From Bacteroidales bacterium (GTDB taxonomy: Bacteria > Bacteroidota > Bacteroidia > Bacteroidales > Muribaculaceae), in contig CAAFXO010000001.1 in the NCBI GenBank assembly GCA_900766975.1, forward strand, positions 1 through 64,000: a stretch of 64,000 bases of DNA, read 5' to 3'. The notes beneath the pieces are model-generated. The model searched no databases. It saw only the letters and a program-made list of their open reading frames with translations, and was not told the DNA's origin. Position numbers and translations under genes: made by a program. Shown piece after piece: positions 37,263 to 44,864 of the stretch (positions are counted from its first letter, which is position 1; every line of letters begins with the position of its first letter).

Positions 37263-37336
37263 TGGAGCATACGAGACTCGAACTCGTCACCTCTTGACTG
37301 CCAGTCAAACGCTCTAGCCAGATGAGCTAATGCCCC
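37263..37336 (-). tRNA. tRNA-Ala (anticodon GGC)
   Basis: The 74-base tRNA has acceptor GGGGCAT/ATGCTCC, anticodon stem TTTGA/TCAAG with loop CTGGCAG (anticodon GGC) and T loop GTTCGAGTC. The discriminator is A and no CCA is encoded. Confidence 0.9.
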
Positions 37337-37405
37337 TTCCGGGTGTCCGGCTTTTTTTACACCGGGTTCGTCTTCCGAACTTACACCCATCCTTGTTTCC
37401 TTGCG

Positions 37406-37436
37406 CAAATTTAAGACTTTTTTCGCTATTTCACAA
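37406..37436 (-). promoter_or_regulatory. Promoter of tRNA-Ala
   Basis: On the minus strand, TTG at 37434-37436, 20 bases, then TAAATTTG at 37406-37413, 70 bases upstream of the tRNA. Confidence 0.75.
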
Positions 37437-37505
37437 TTTTTATCTAATTTTTTTTATTTTTTACCCCATTTTTTATCCTGCTTACCCATATTTACCCCTC
37501 TTTGA

Positions 37506-37568
37506 GGGGCTCTTACAGATTATTTGGGGGCTCTTACAGATTATTTGGGGGCTCTTACCGATTATTTG
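37506..37568. repeat. 21-bp tandem repeat overlapping the Mur-ligase stop codon
   Basis: Three copies of GGGGCTCTTACAGATTATTT plus G (37506-37526, 37527-37547, 37548-37568, the last with one change). The stop codon of the Mur ligase (37562-37564, minus strand) is inside the third copy. Confidence 0.85.
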
Positions 37569-39157
37569 AAGGTGTCCGGGAGGTCGTTCTCGTAGAGCAC
37601 CGTGTCGCCGGCTGTCATGATGCGGCCAAGCAATGCCTGGGCCTCGCTGAAGCTGTCCACCACATGAAGCTTCTCTTCTGCCATACCCGTCGAACGAATT
37701 CCTTCGACGATGGCGTCTCGGTTGTATTCTCCCACCACGATCGCTATGTCGACATTCTTGCCGATATGCTTGCCGAACTCTTCATTCAGCCTGTATTGCT
37801 CTTCGCCAAGCTCGATCATGCCGGGTGTCACTATGATGCGCTTCCCTTCGGTGAAGTGCGATAATACCTCTACTGCCATCCGCGATCCGCTCGGATTCGA
37901 GTTGAAGGCATCGTCGAGGATCGTTACTCCGCCCCCTCGCTTGATGCTCAGTCGATGCTCTACCTGGTCGATCGACGCAACTGCATAGCGGATCTTCTCT
38001 TTCGATACACCCAATTCTTGAGCCATAATTACTGCCGCCAAGAGGTCGGATACGTTACATTCGCCCAGAAGCTTGGTCTCTAATTCCAACTCTTCTCCTT
38101 CTCGGCTCACGATCTTGAAGGTCGTGCCTCGTGATGTGTATCGGATATCTTGCGCCACATAGTCACAACCCTCCGGACGGCTGATGCCATATCTGATCAC
38201 GCGAGTATTCGATACTTCGCGTCCCGCTATTTGCTCGAAGTCATTGTTGATCACCGCAAATCCATCACTCGGCATTGCATCGACCAACTCAAATTTCGTG
38301 TCTCTGACATTCTCGATGCTTTTGAATGATTCCAAGTGCATCGGCCCTACTGCCGTCACGATGCCACAGGTCGGGTTCACGATGTCACAGATCTCTTTGA
38401 TGTCGCCTCGCTGCTTGGCGCCCATCTCGCATACGAAGATCTGATTGTAGGGCTTCATCTGCTCCCGCACTGTCCTTACCACTCCCATCGGCGTGTTGAA
38501 CGACCCCGGTGTCATCAAGACATCATATTCTTCACTCAAGATGCGGGTCAAGTAGTGCTTGGTGCTCGTCTTACCATAACTGCCCGTGATGCCCACCACC
38601 TTCATGTCGGGCATCGACGCCAACATCCGCTTCGCATCATTGATATAGCCCTGCTGAATCCGATGCTCCACCGGTGTCAGTATCACATGCGATGCAATCA
38701 TTATAGCCCAGGAGAAGATGTTGATCAGTGTGATCAATCCGATCGTCAAGCCTGTGCCGGAGTATATGCCGTAGGTGGCTCCATTCGTAAGCCATGCCAC
38801 CGCACCGACTCCTCCCAAGGAGAGTAGCATCATCACTGTGTAGAGTCGCCACACTCGCTTGGTCATCACCAAGGGCTTCTTATACTTGCGACGCGACAAT
38901 AGCAACACCTTCACCAGTGCCACCACCGTCACCAATAGAACTGCCAACGGGGTGATAATCAGCTGCGGCGCAAACAGCAAAAAGAAGCATGCCACATCCA
39001 CCAGTCGCCATGCCCCGGAGATATTCCCCCCTCGAAGCCAACGCCAGTACCGATCAGTCCGATAACTGTTCTGTTGAAACATCTGAAGGTCATATCGAAA
39101 ATTATACACCATATAAACGGCGCATATCAAATACAATATAAAATAAGTATATTCCAT
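37562..39157 (-). CDS. Membrane-anchored Mur ligase (MurF-like)
   Basis: This 531-residue protein joins a long hydrophobic N-terminus (about residues 1-165, with four or five membrane spans such as FILYLICAVYMVYNF and LITLINIFSWAIMIASHVIL) to a complete Mur-ligase core. The core has the P-loop VVGITGSYGKTSTKHYL near residue 200, MTPGSFNTPMGV, VCEMGAKQRGDIKEI, TAVGPMHLESF and the C-terminal ILDDAFNSNPSGSR with VVGEYNRDA. Canonical MurF is cytosolic, adds D-Ala-D-Ala and lacks the membrane part. This is therefore probably an additional ligase and not the essential one. It lies downstream of an alpha/beta hydrolase gene in one unit. The substrate is unknown. Confidence 0.82.
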   Translation of the reverse strand: MEYTYFILYLICAVYMVYNFRYDLQMFQQNSYRTDRYWRWLRGGNISGAWRLVDVACFFLLFAPQLIITPLAVLLVTVVALVKVLLLSRRKYKKPLVMTKRVWRLYTVMMLLSLGGVGAVAWLTNGATYGIYSGTGLTIGLITLINIFSWAIMIASHVILTPVEHRIQQGYINDAKRMLASMPDMKVVGITGSYGKTSTKHYLTRILSEEYDVLMTPGSFNTPMGVVRTVREQMKPYNQIFVCEMGAKQRGDIKEICDIVNPTCGIVTAVGPMHLESFKSIENVRDTKFELVDAMPSDGFAVINNDFEQIAGREVSNTRVIRYGISRPEGCDYVAQDIRYTSRGTTFKIVSREGEELELETKLLGECNVSDLLAAVIMAQELGVSKEKIRYAVASIDQVEHRLSIKRGGGVTILDDAFNSNPSGSRMAVEVLSHFTEGKRIIVTPGMIELGEEQYRLNEEFGKHIGKNVDIAIVVGEYNRDAIVEGIRSTGMAEEKLHVVDSFSEAQALLGRIMTAGDTVLYENDLPDTFK

Positions 39158-39199
39158 CTTTATAAGAATTAATTCTGTTTGTCTTTGGGTGGTTCCGGC

Positions 39200-39982
39200 T
39201 CAGCTGCGACTCAGCTCTTCTTTAAAGAAGGACTGTATCACCGACCTGAACCCGACCGGATTGTCCAAAAAACTATAATGACCCGCATCCTCAAACACTA
39301 CCAAACCGGCATCCGGGATATGCTTCTCCATATACTTGCCATCCGATAGAGGTGTGGCTGTGTCTTTCGCACCCCATATCAGTAGGGTAGAGGCTTTAAT
39401 CTCCGGCATCACATGCTTCAAGTCTTGATTGATACATTTGCTCATCACAGCTCGCATCTTCGGCGTAGATGTGCGATAATCTGCACTCCCCGCTTTGCCT
39501 CGCCACCGGTCGATCAGCTCCCCGCCCCGCTTCTTTCCCATCAGTAGCGGAAGCAGACGCTTTGCTGTCTTAAAACTATACACCTTTATATAGTAGCGGA
39601 GACTCCGACGAGGCTTGATCCCGGCACCATCCACCAGCACCATCTTCCGAACATCATTCCGCGATGCCATAAGCAAACCGATCCGACCACCAAACGAGTG
39701 TCCTATCAAGATCGGCGAGGCGATACCCTGATTGGCGCAAAATTGCTCCACCAAGTCGGTATACTCATCGACGCCCCACACACTCGGCGGTTCGTCGCTA
39801 TTCCCGTGTCCCGGCAAATCCAGGTTATACACCCGCATGCCACGCTCTAATATGGCGGCTATGCTCCGCACGGTCGTATGGTTACAGCCCCATCCATGCA
39901 TCAGCACTACCGCCGATCCATCCTCCGGACCGGTCACATCATAATGCAACCGTACTCCTCTTATCTCAATATCCAGTTCCAT
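39200..39982 (-). CDS. Alpha/beta hydrolase
   Basis: The protein has 260 residues from the ATG at 39982, which begins MELDIEIRGVRLHYDV; an earlier ATG at 40024 adds 14 non-conserved residues. Landmarks are the oxyanion block VVLMHGWGCNHTT, the nucleophile elbow LIGHSFGGRIGLL, a candidate acid in LLIWGAKDTATP and the catalytic His in FEDAGHYSFLDNP. The cap region (RYYIKVYSFKTAKRLLPLL) is basic. It is the first gene of a two-gene unit with the membrane Mur ligase, which suggests a joint role on a cell-wall or amide-linked product. That is inference only. The stop codon sits beside a copy of an interspersed repeat. Confidence 0.88.
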   Translation of the reverse strand: MELDIEIRGVRLHYDVTGPEDGSAVVLMHGWGCNHTTVRSIAAILERGMRVYNLDLPGHGNSDEPPSVWGVDEYTDLVEQFCANQGIASPILIGHSFGGRIGLLMASRNDVRKMVLVDGAGIKPRRSLRYYIKVYSFKTAKRLLPLLMGKKRGGELIDRWRGKAGSADYRTSTPKMRAVMSKCINQDLKHVMPEIKASTLLIWGAKDTATPLSDGKYMEKHIPDAGLVVFEDAGHYSFLDNPVGFRSVIQSFFKEELSRS

Positions 39983-40093
39983 ACAATATTCAAAAATAAA
40001 ACTCTCCCCAATCCCCGTAGCCAATCCCGGTCACATAAGCCCGGAATCCCCGGCTTTGAGCCTTCGAATCCTCATCCCAATGACTCCAACTTA

Positions 40094-40124
40094 CAAAATT
40101 ACAAATTTTATCCCGATATCCCAA
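40094..40124 (-). promoter_or_regulatory. Promoter of the hydrolase/Mur-ligase unit
   Basis: On the minus strand, TTG at 40122-40124, 20 bases, then TAATTTTG at 40094-40101, 112 bases before the hydrolase ATG. Good match to the Bacteroidetes pattern. Confidence 0.72.
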
Positions 40125-40143
40125 TATTTTTCACCCCATATTT

Positions 40144-40363
40144 CATACCACCCGGCCTTCGCCCCATACGCCCGGCCTTGGCCCCTTACACCCGGCCCCT
40201 TCGCTCCATACGCCCGGCCTTCGCCCCATACGCCCAGCCCCTTGGCCCCTTACGCCCGGCCTTGGCCTCTTACGCCCGGCCCCTTCGCTCCTTACGCCCG
40301 GTCTTCGCCCCTTACGCCCGGCCTTCGCTCCTTACGCCCGGCCTTCGCTCCTTACGCCCGGTC
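40144..40363. repeat. GC-rich 20-bp tandem repeat array
   Basis: About eleven imperfect units of the type TTACGCCCGGCCTTCGCTCC run head to tail, with variants CATACGCCCGGC and TTGGCCCC. The array fills the gap between the hydrolase promoter and the 3' side of the GT4 gene. Proline-rich frames read through it are artefacts. Confidence 0.85.
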
Positions 40364-40486
40364 CCTTCGTCGGCTTGGTTCTGTGAGAGAGCTTTAGCTC
40401 TCCTTTTAAAAAGCGGGCGCCAGCCCGCTGCATTCCTAATTCCTAATTCCTAATTCCTAATTCCTAATTCCTAATTCCTAATTCCT
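40364..40486. repeat. Composite repeat: hairpin unit, GC hairpin and heptamer array
   Basis: In order: CTTCGTCGGCTTGGTTCTGT, the palindrome GAGAGCTTTAGCTCTC, the terminator-like hairpin AGCGGGC-GCCA-GCCCGCT (about 40411-40430), and seven copies plus a part of the heptamer ATTCCTA (40432-40486). The same composite occurs on the other side of the GT4 gene (42128-42242). The GT4 stop codon lies inside the heptamer array. Confidence 0.88.
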
Positions 40487-41726
40487 CAATAAGCGCTGCC
40501 CATTTCTGCGAGATTACTCCCATCCGATATTCTCGCTGAAGTTTCTCGTATGCTCGCCATCCAAGTTCGTGCACCCTCGACTCGTCTCCCCAGAGCTCGA
40601 CAATAGCCTCTTCCAAGGAGTCAACATTCGATGGCTCAAACAAAATTCCAATACTTTCTTGACCAGCCCCAATTATCTCCACAAATCCCCCATGAGCCGG
40701 CCCGATCATCGGTTTGCCATATTCTGCCACTTCAAGGATGGTCATCGGAAAGCCTTCATACCATCGACTCGCCATTACAAAGAATTTTGAATTTTTATAA
40801 AATTCTGCCAACGATTCCCCCGACAAAAAACCGACCATCTCCACGTTGTCCGGAAGTGCCTCCACAAGCTCCGGCTCGCGCACCGACCCCGCAAATTTAA
40901 AACGTATCTCCGGATGCCGACGTGCCACTTCGACGATCATATCCACCCCTTTCTCCCGACTGATCCGCCCACTATATGCCACATATCTCCCACAGCTCTC
41001 TCCCCCTGTTTCTCCTATTTCAGACCTACTGTTCTCGGCGATTCCATCGCCGAGCCCTTCGGTCTGCTGTTTGTCTTTTGGTGTTGCTGCCTCTATGCTC
41101 TCTTTCTCGATCTTCGTCTCAATCGTGTTCGGAATCACTACTATCTTCTCGGCCGGATAACCATAACTGATCAGCTTCTGACGCTGAAAGTCGGTGATGC
41201 AGGCAAATCGATCCACACAGCTCAGATAGTCCTTGCGCCAGCGTGACGCCATATTCCGTAGCGCATATCCTATCGATTTCAGCATCGAGTGCTCGCAGTT
41301 ATAGCGCACACATCCCCACTCATTGTGCCTCTCCCGACACATTTCGCAGGGTGCATTATCTCGCATAAATAGCCCCGTCGGACACATCAACCGAAAGTTG
41401 TGGATCGTCATAACCACCGGTATGCCTCGTCGCTTACATTCCCACAAGGCCGCCGGAGATATGAAGGGGTAGAGGTTGTGTACATTCACCACGTCAGGAC
41501 GCTCCCGATCCAAGATCCGCCCCATCTCTTTTACCCCCGACCGGGAATAGATGCCCGACGCAAAACCGGCGATCTTCCCGCGAAGACTCTCGCGTGACCC
41601 GGCTGTGGTGCGACGATACTCCGCCACATCATAACCCAAGTCACCATACATCCGAACCATGCGGTCCACCACCGCCTCTTCTCCGGAATACTTCCCATAC
41701 TCATTATGTACGATCAATACCTTCAT
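40464..41726 (-). CDS. GT4-family glycosyltransferase with a repeat-derived insert
   Basis: This 420-residue GT-B glycosyltransferase has N-terminal acceptor domain VLIVHNEYGKYSGEEAVVDRM, PVVMTIHNFRLMCPTGLFM with a nearby Cys cluster (CEMCRERHNEWGCVRYNC), and the C-terminal donor domain with SGRISREKGVDMIVEVARRH, NSKFFVMASRWYEGFPMTILEVAEYGKP (the E-x7-E motif). Between the domains, about 35 residues (EAATPKDKQQTEGLGDGIAE and onward) are encoded by two interspersed repeats and have no counterpart in ordinary GT4 enzymes. The last residues, EELGIRN, are encoded by the heptamer array. No partner gene is adjacent. It probably builds a surface or exopolysaccharide. Confidence 0.85.
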   Translation of the reverse strand: MKVLIVHNEYGKYSGEEAVVDRMVRMYGDLGYDVAEYRRTTAGSRESLRGKIAGFASGIYSRSGVKEMGRILDRERPDVVNVHNLYPFISPAALWECKRRGIPVVMTIHNFRLMCPTGLFMRDNAPCEMCRERHNEWGCVRYNCEHSMLKSIGYALRNMASRWRKDYLSCVDRFACITDFQRQKLISYGYPAEKIVVIPNTIETKIEKESIEAATPKDKQQTEGLGDGIAENSRSEIGETGGESCGRYVAYSGRISREKGVDMIVEVARRHPEIRFKFAGSVREPELVEALPDNVEMVGFLSGESLAEFYKNSKFFVMASRWYEGFPMTILEVAEYGKPMIGPAHGGFVEIIGAGQESIGILFEPSNVDSLEEAIVELWGDESRVHELGWRAYEKLQREYRMGVISQKWAALIEELGIRN

Positions 41727-42310
41727 CCGATAAATTCATATTTATATATAAAGAAAGCCCCAACGAGAGCCTGATAGCTCCCCATACGAGACCCATCAAG
41801 TGACCCAACGAGAGCCCAACAAGCTCCCAACCGAGCCCCAACGAGCCTCATCCCGAGCCCCATCCCGAGCCCATTCCCATTCCATCCGCTAAGTTACAAT
41901 TTTTTTGCCGATTATCCAACCCTCCTCCCACGTTTACCCCTCCATCTCCCCGTTTACCCCTGTCGCTCCCCGTTTACCCCTCTCAGCTCCCCGTTTACCC
42001 CTCCCGTTTACTCCCCCTTCGTCGGCTTGGTTCTGTGTGAGAGCTTTAGCTCTCCTTTTTACTGTCACCTCCCCCCTTCGTCGGCTTGTTTCTGTGTGAG
42101 AGCTTTAGCTCTCCTTTTTACTGTCTCCTCCCCCTTCGTCGGCTTGTTTCTGTGTGAGAACTTTAGCTCTCCTTTTAAAAAGCGGGCGCCAGCCCGCTGC
42201 ATTCCTAATTCCTAATTCCTAATTCCTAATTCCTAATTCCTATCTCCTTTCTCCTATTTCATAATTGATATCATCTTTTTTTTGCGTATTTCGGAAAGTT
42301 TTTATAATTT
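41727..42310. repeat. Repeat-filled gap upstream of the GT4 gene
   Basis: No gene. Contents in order: GAGCCC/CAACGAGAGCC-type short repeats (41755-41870); four or five units of CCCCGTTTACCCCTC (41930-42010); three tandem copies of the CTTCGTCGGCTTG hairpin family (42017-42060, 42076-42119, 42134-42173); the GC hairpin; and a heptamer array ATTCCTA at 42201-42242 (five copies plus a part). Confidence 0.8.
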
Positions 42311-42507
42311 AGAGCGCGTTCCTTAAATTTTTGGGGCCGTAGGGGTAACTTCAACGTTCCATAGATTTTAGGAATTGCAAATTGAATTTAACATTTCGTT
42401 AACATTATTCTATAAAAAAGTTAAAATGGTAACAAAGTGAGCAATGGATACCGGTAATTTTAGTTACCTTTGTCCTACGACCCCAAAAATTTTATGGAAC
42501 GCGCTCT
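42311..42507. mobile_element. Palindromic element E, complete copy E2
   Basis: Left arm 42311-42346 and right arm 42474-42507 are inverted copies of each other (outer end AGAGCGCGTTCC; inner part TTTTTGGGG, then CGTAGG), differing at a few bases. The 127-base interior is AT-rich and contains TACCTTTG at 42465-42472, a -7-like box pointing at the GNAT gene. The right arm then lies within its leader. The interior is unlike that of copy E3. No transposase is encoded, so it is MITE-like in form. Confidence 0.7.
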
Positions 42508-42533
42508 TAGTCTTTGTAAGTTATTTTATTCCT

Positions 42534-43805
42534 ATGAATCCTACTGATCTGAAACGAAAACTCGCCTCTCTCTGGAAGAATACTTTCCACGATTCCGATG
42601 AGTTTATCTCATTGCTGTTCGATAATTATTTCAACCCTGAGCTGGCTGAATACGAGGAGGTTAATGGCGATGTTGTCTCCGGACTCATCGGCATCCCTTA
42701 TAATTTCGGTAACGCCGAGTCCCACATCAAAGGCCTTTACCTTTGCGGCCTCGCCACCTCGCCTCAATTCCGATCAAGAGGTATCATGACCAAACTACTC
42801 TCTCGTATCAATGAGAAGGCCGCTTCTCTCGGGTTTGCTTTTACTTTCCTGATCCCCGCTGATGAGGATCTCCGCAAGTTTTACTATGATCGGGATTATG
42901 TTAATGCATTCTATCGCGTTGTCGATAATTATACATCTTTGCATGATTTTAATCTCGATTTCGAGTCGGCGTTATTCGATAATAAGGAGAAGGTGGCTGC
43001 CCTCAAACGTAAGTATTTTGCCACTCTTTCCACATCTCGACTCACTCCCGGAAGTTGTGACTCCGATTCCGTCGAGGGTATCAAAGCTATGATCCGTGCC
43101 ATCGAAGATCAGCAAGGTGACCTCCAGATCATACATGCTGATAAGGATATAGATATTATTATTCACGACTGCCTGATCTCCGGCGGCGAGATCCATTACG
43201 TCACCAATTCTTCCGGCACGGTTACAGCCGCAGCTTTCGCCTCGGTGTCGGATGCTGTCGTCAGCATCCACAAGCTCTTCGCCACCGATGTCGCCAGCAA
43301 GTATAAGGTGCTCGATGCCGTTAAGAAAAATTGGCCCGACTATGCCATCCGACATTTTATCCCCTCGATCGAGATGGATCAAAAGACTCTCTGGGCTCGT
43401 ACCTACGGCGCTTTCAAAAATGAACCACAGCAGTCGGGTAGTGCCTCCTCCATCAGTGAGTGTGTCTATTCTCTCGCCGCTCACGCCAAAGTCTATGGTA
43501 TGGCACGAATTCTCGATCTTTATGAGATTTTAAAATTTCAAGCCAACCTTAGGTCTGATCTAAAATATTCGATTCTCGTGAAATCGTCGGATGTCTACAC
43601 TTTCGACCAAATTTCCACCCACGATGGGGTAGTGAAGGTCAAAAAGATCCCCGTCGACTCCGTTTCCCTCGATCAGTCACTCGGCGTTATGCCTAAACGA
43701 GACATCTGTCAGATCCTATTCCGTCGTCGAGACACCGACAACATGATAACCGAAGCCTTCGGCATCCCCTCTATCAACGGATCCATCTCCCTAATGTTAG
43801 ACTAA
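42534..43805 (+). CDS. GNAT-family N-acetyltransferase, long (Eis-like) form
   Basis: This 423-residue protein has a GNAT domain at residues 40-130 with YLCGLATSPQFRSRGIMTKLL (acetyl-CoA pyrophosphate loop R-x-x-G) followed by AASLGFAFTFLIPA and the FYYDRDYV strand-helix. The remaining 290 residues form a second, GNAT-like or SCP-like region, as in Eis-type acetyltransferases. The likely reaction is acetylation of an amine; the substrate is unknown. The start at 42534 begins after element E2 and avoids translating its arm. The stop TAA (43803-43805) shares its last base with the first base of element E3, so the gene is boxed between the two elements. Confidence 0.8.
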   Translation: MNPTDLKRKLASLWKNTFHDSDEFISLLFDNYFNPELAEYEEVNGDVVSGLIGIPYNFGNAESHIKGLYLCGLATSPQFRSRGIMTKLLSRINEKAASLGFAFTFLIPADEDLRKFYYDRDYVNAFYRVVDNYTSLHDFNLDFESALFDNKEKVAALKRKYFATLSTSRLTPGSCDSDSVEGIKAMIRAIEDQQGDLQIIHADKDIDIIIHDCLISGGEIHYVTNSSGTVTAAAFASVSDAVVSIHKLFATDVASKYKVLDAVKKNWPDYAIRHFIPSIEMDQKTLWARTYGAFKNEPQQSGSASSISECVYSLAAHAKVYGMARILDLYEILKFQANLRSDLKYSILVKSSDVYTFDQISTHDGVVKVKKIPVDSVSLDQSLGVMPKRDICQILFRRRDTDNMITEAFGIPSINGSISLMLD

Positions 43806-43968
43806 GAGCGCGTTCCTTAAATTTTTGGGGCCGTAGGGGTCGTAGTCTTGAGTCGATTTTGATTACTTGCTGAAAGGAGCATACTCCTGTATGTGACTGA
43901 AAGCAAGTGATCAAAAGCGGCCAAGGATACGACCCCTACGGCCCCAAAAATTTTAAGGAACGCGCTCT
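43805..43968. mobile_element. Palindromic element E, complete copy E3
   Basis: This 164-base snap-back element has a 40-base left arm (43805-43844) and right arm (43928-43968) that are perfect inverted repeats apart from one extra A. Inside, TTTTGATTACTTGCT (43857-43871) pairs with AGCAAGTGATCAAAA (43902-43916) with one G-T mismatch. The central loop has overlapping mini-hairpins GGAG-CATA-CTCC and CATAC-TCCT-GTATG. The whole element can fold into one long stem. No open frame. Confidence 0.85.
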
Positions 43969-43993
43969 AAGCTTCTCCCTCCTGCCGCATTGT

Positions 43994-44023
43994 CCCACCG
44001 ATTTTATCGGTGGGTCTTTTTTT
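43994..44023 (+). terminator. Terminator downstream of the GNAT gene and element E3
   Basis: Perfect 9-bp stem CCCACCGAT-TTT-ATCGGTGGG (43994-44014) followed by TCTTTTTTT. Confidence 0.85.
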
Positions 44024-44802
44024 GCGTAGCTTGGTTCTGTGTGAGAGCTTCAGCTCTCCCTGAAATGCCGGCAAAGCCCGCTTTTTTTCTATTTCTCACT
44101 CGTTTTTGACCCTTTTCTGTATGGGGCTATCTCTCTATATTATCGATAGTTACCCCTCTTTGAGGTCGTTTTTAACGCCCTGACGTTTCGACAGATCTCT
44201 CCTTTCGATAAATTATACGCAAATATCATACCCTCCACCGATATTTTCTTGTCGCCGGGTTTTTGTCTCTCAAGGTAGGGGAGTGCTCCATCTATGCCTC
44301 GATTTGTTAATTTTGCAAATTGGTCAAATTGGGACATTTTGTTTTTACTGCATCTCCCTCTTTTCACCTGTTTGCATTTTCAAATGTGCAATTACAAATT
44401 ATTTTACCTGTTTACATTTACCGATTACATTTACGATTTAATTCTGCAAACAGCGAACCCCTCTACAGCGTTGCAAATTGTAAATTCAGAATTACAAATT
44501 AACAATTATACGCTGTTTGAAATTGCAAAATTTAGTCGTTAACATTTATTCACACGTTGCTTATATAACTGAAAATGAATGATATACACTAAAACATTAA
44601 AGTGCTTTTTAAGAAAATGTCATATTTTATACCCGGCTGATATGCGTCGATTCGGGTGTGTAGCTCTACTATATCTATATAAGGAAGTTAGTGTAATTCT
44701 CTTATATATTCCTTTAAGGATTTTATTTCAGGATTGAAAACAGATGTGATCTCTCGATTTTATCCTTTTCTATTTGCAATTATTTCTTTTTGTGAATATA
44801 CA
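44024..44802. other. AT-rich gap before the XRE regulator
   Basis: A copy of the CTTGGTTCTGTGTGAGAGC hairpin family lies at 44030-44060, with the CCGGCAAAGCCCGC-type tail after it. From about 44380 the sequence is very AT-rich and has scattered ATTACAAATT half-sites (44391, 44491), like the operator sequences next to the regulator. A 75-codon frame on the minus strand (44140-44367) has no recognised family and is not called. Confidence 0.5.
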
Positions 44803-44850
44803 TTTGTAATTTACAAATTAAAATGTTATCTTTGTAATCGCAATTACAAA
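44803..44850 (+). promoter_or_regulatory. Promoter and twin operators of the XRE regulator
   Basis: Perfect palindrome TTTGTAA-T-TTACAAA at 44803-44817 covers the -33 TTG (44804-44806). A second, TTTGTAAT-CGCA-ATTACAAA at 44831-44850, covers the end of the -7 box TATCTTTG (44827-44834). The two boxes are 20 bases apart. This layout is typical of autorepression by a dimeric HTH protein, here the gene starting at 44865. Confidence 0.72.
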
Positions 44851-44864
44851 CCTAAATTTTGCTT

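Noticed and set aside
40056..40453. Pro/Arg/Ala-rich frames near the GT4 gene
   Set aside because: They are translations of the 20-bp tandem array and hairpin repeats, not genes.
42311..42507. Classical insertion sequence
   Set aside because: The element has long inverted ends but no transposase and no clear target duplication, so it is kept as a non-coding palindromic element.
44140..44367. 75-codon minus-strand frame
   Set aside because: Composition is protein-like, but there is no promoter, family or coupling to a neighbour. Left uncalled.
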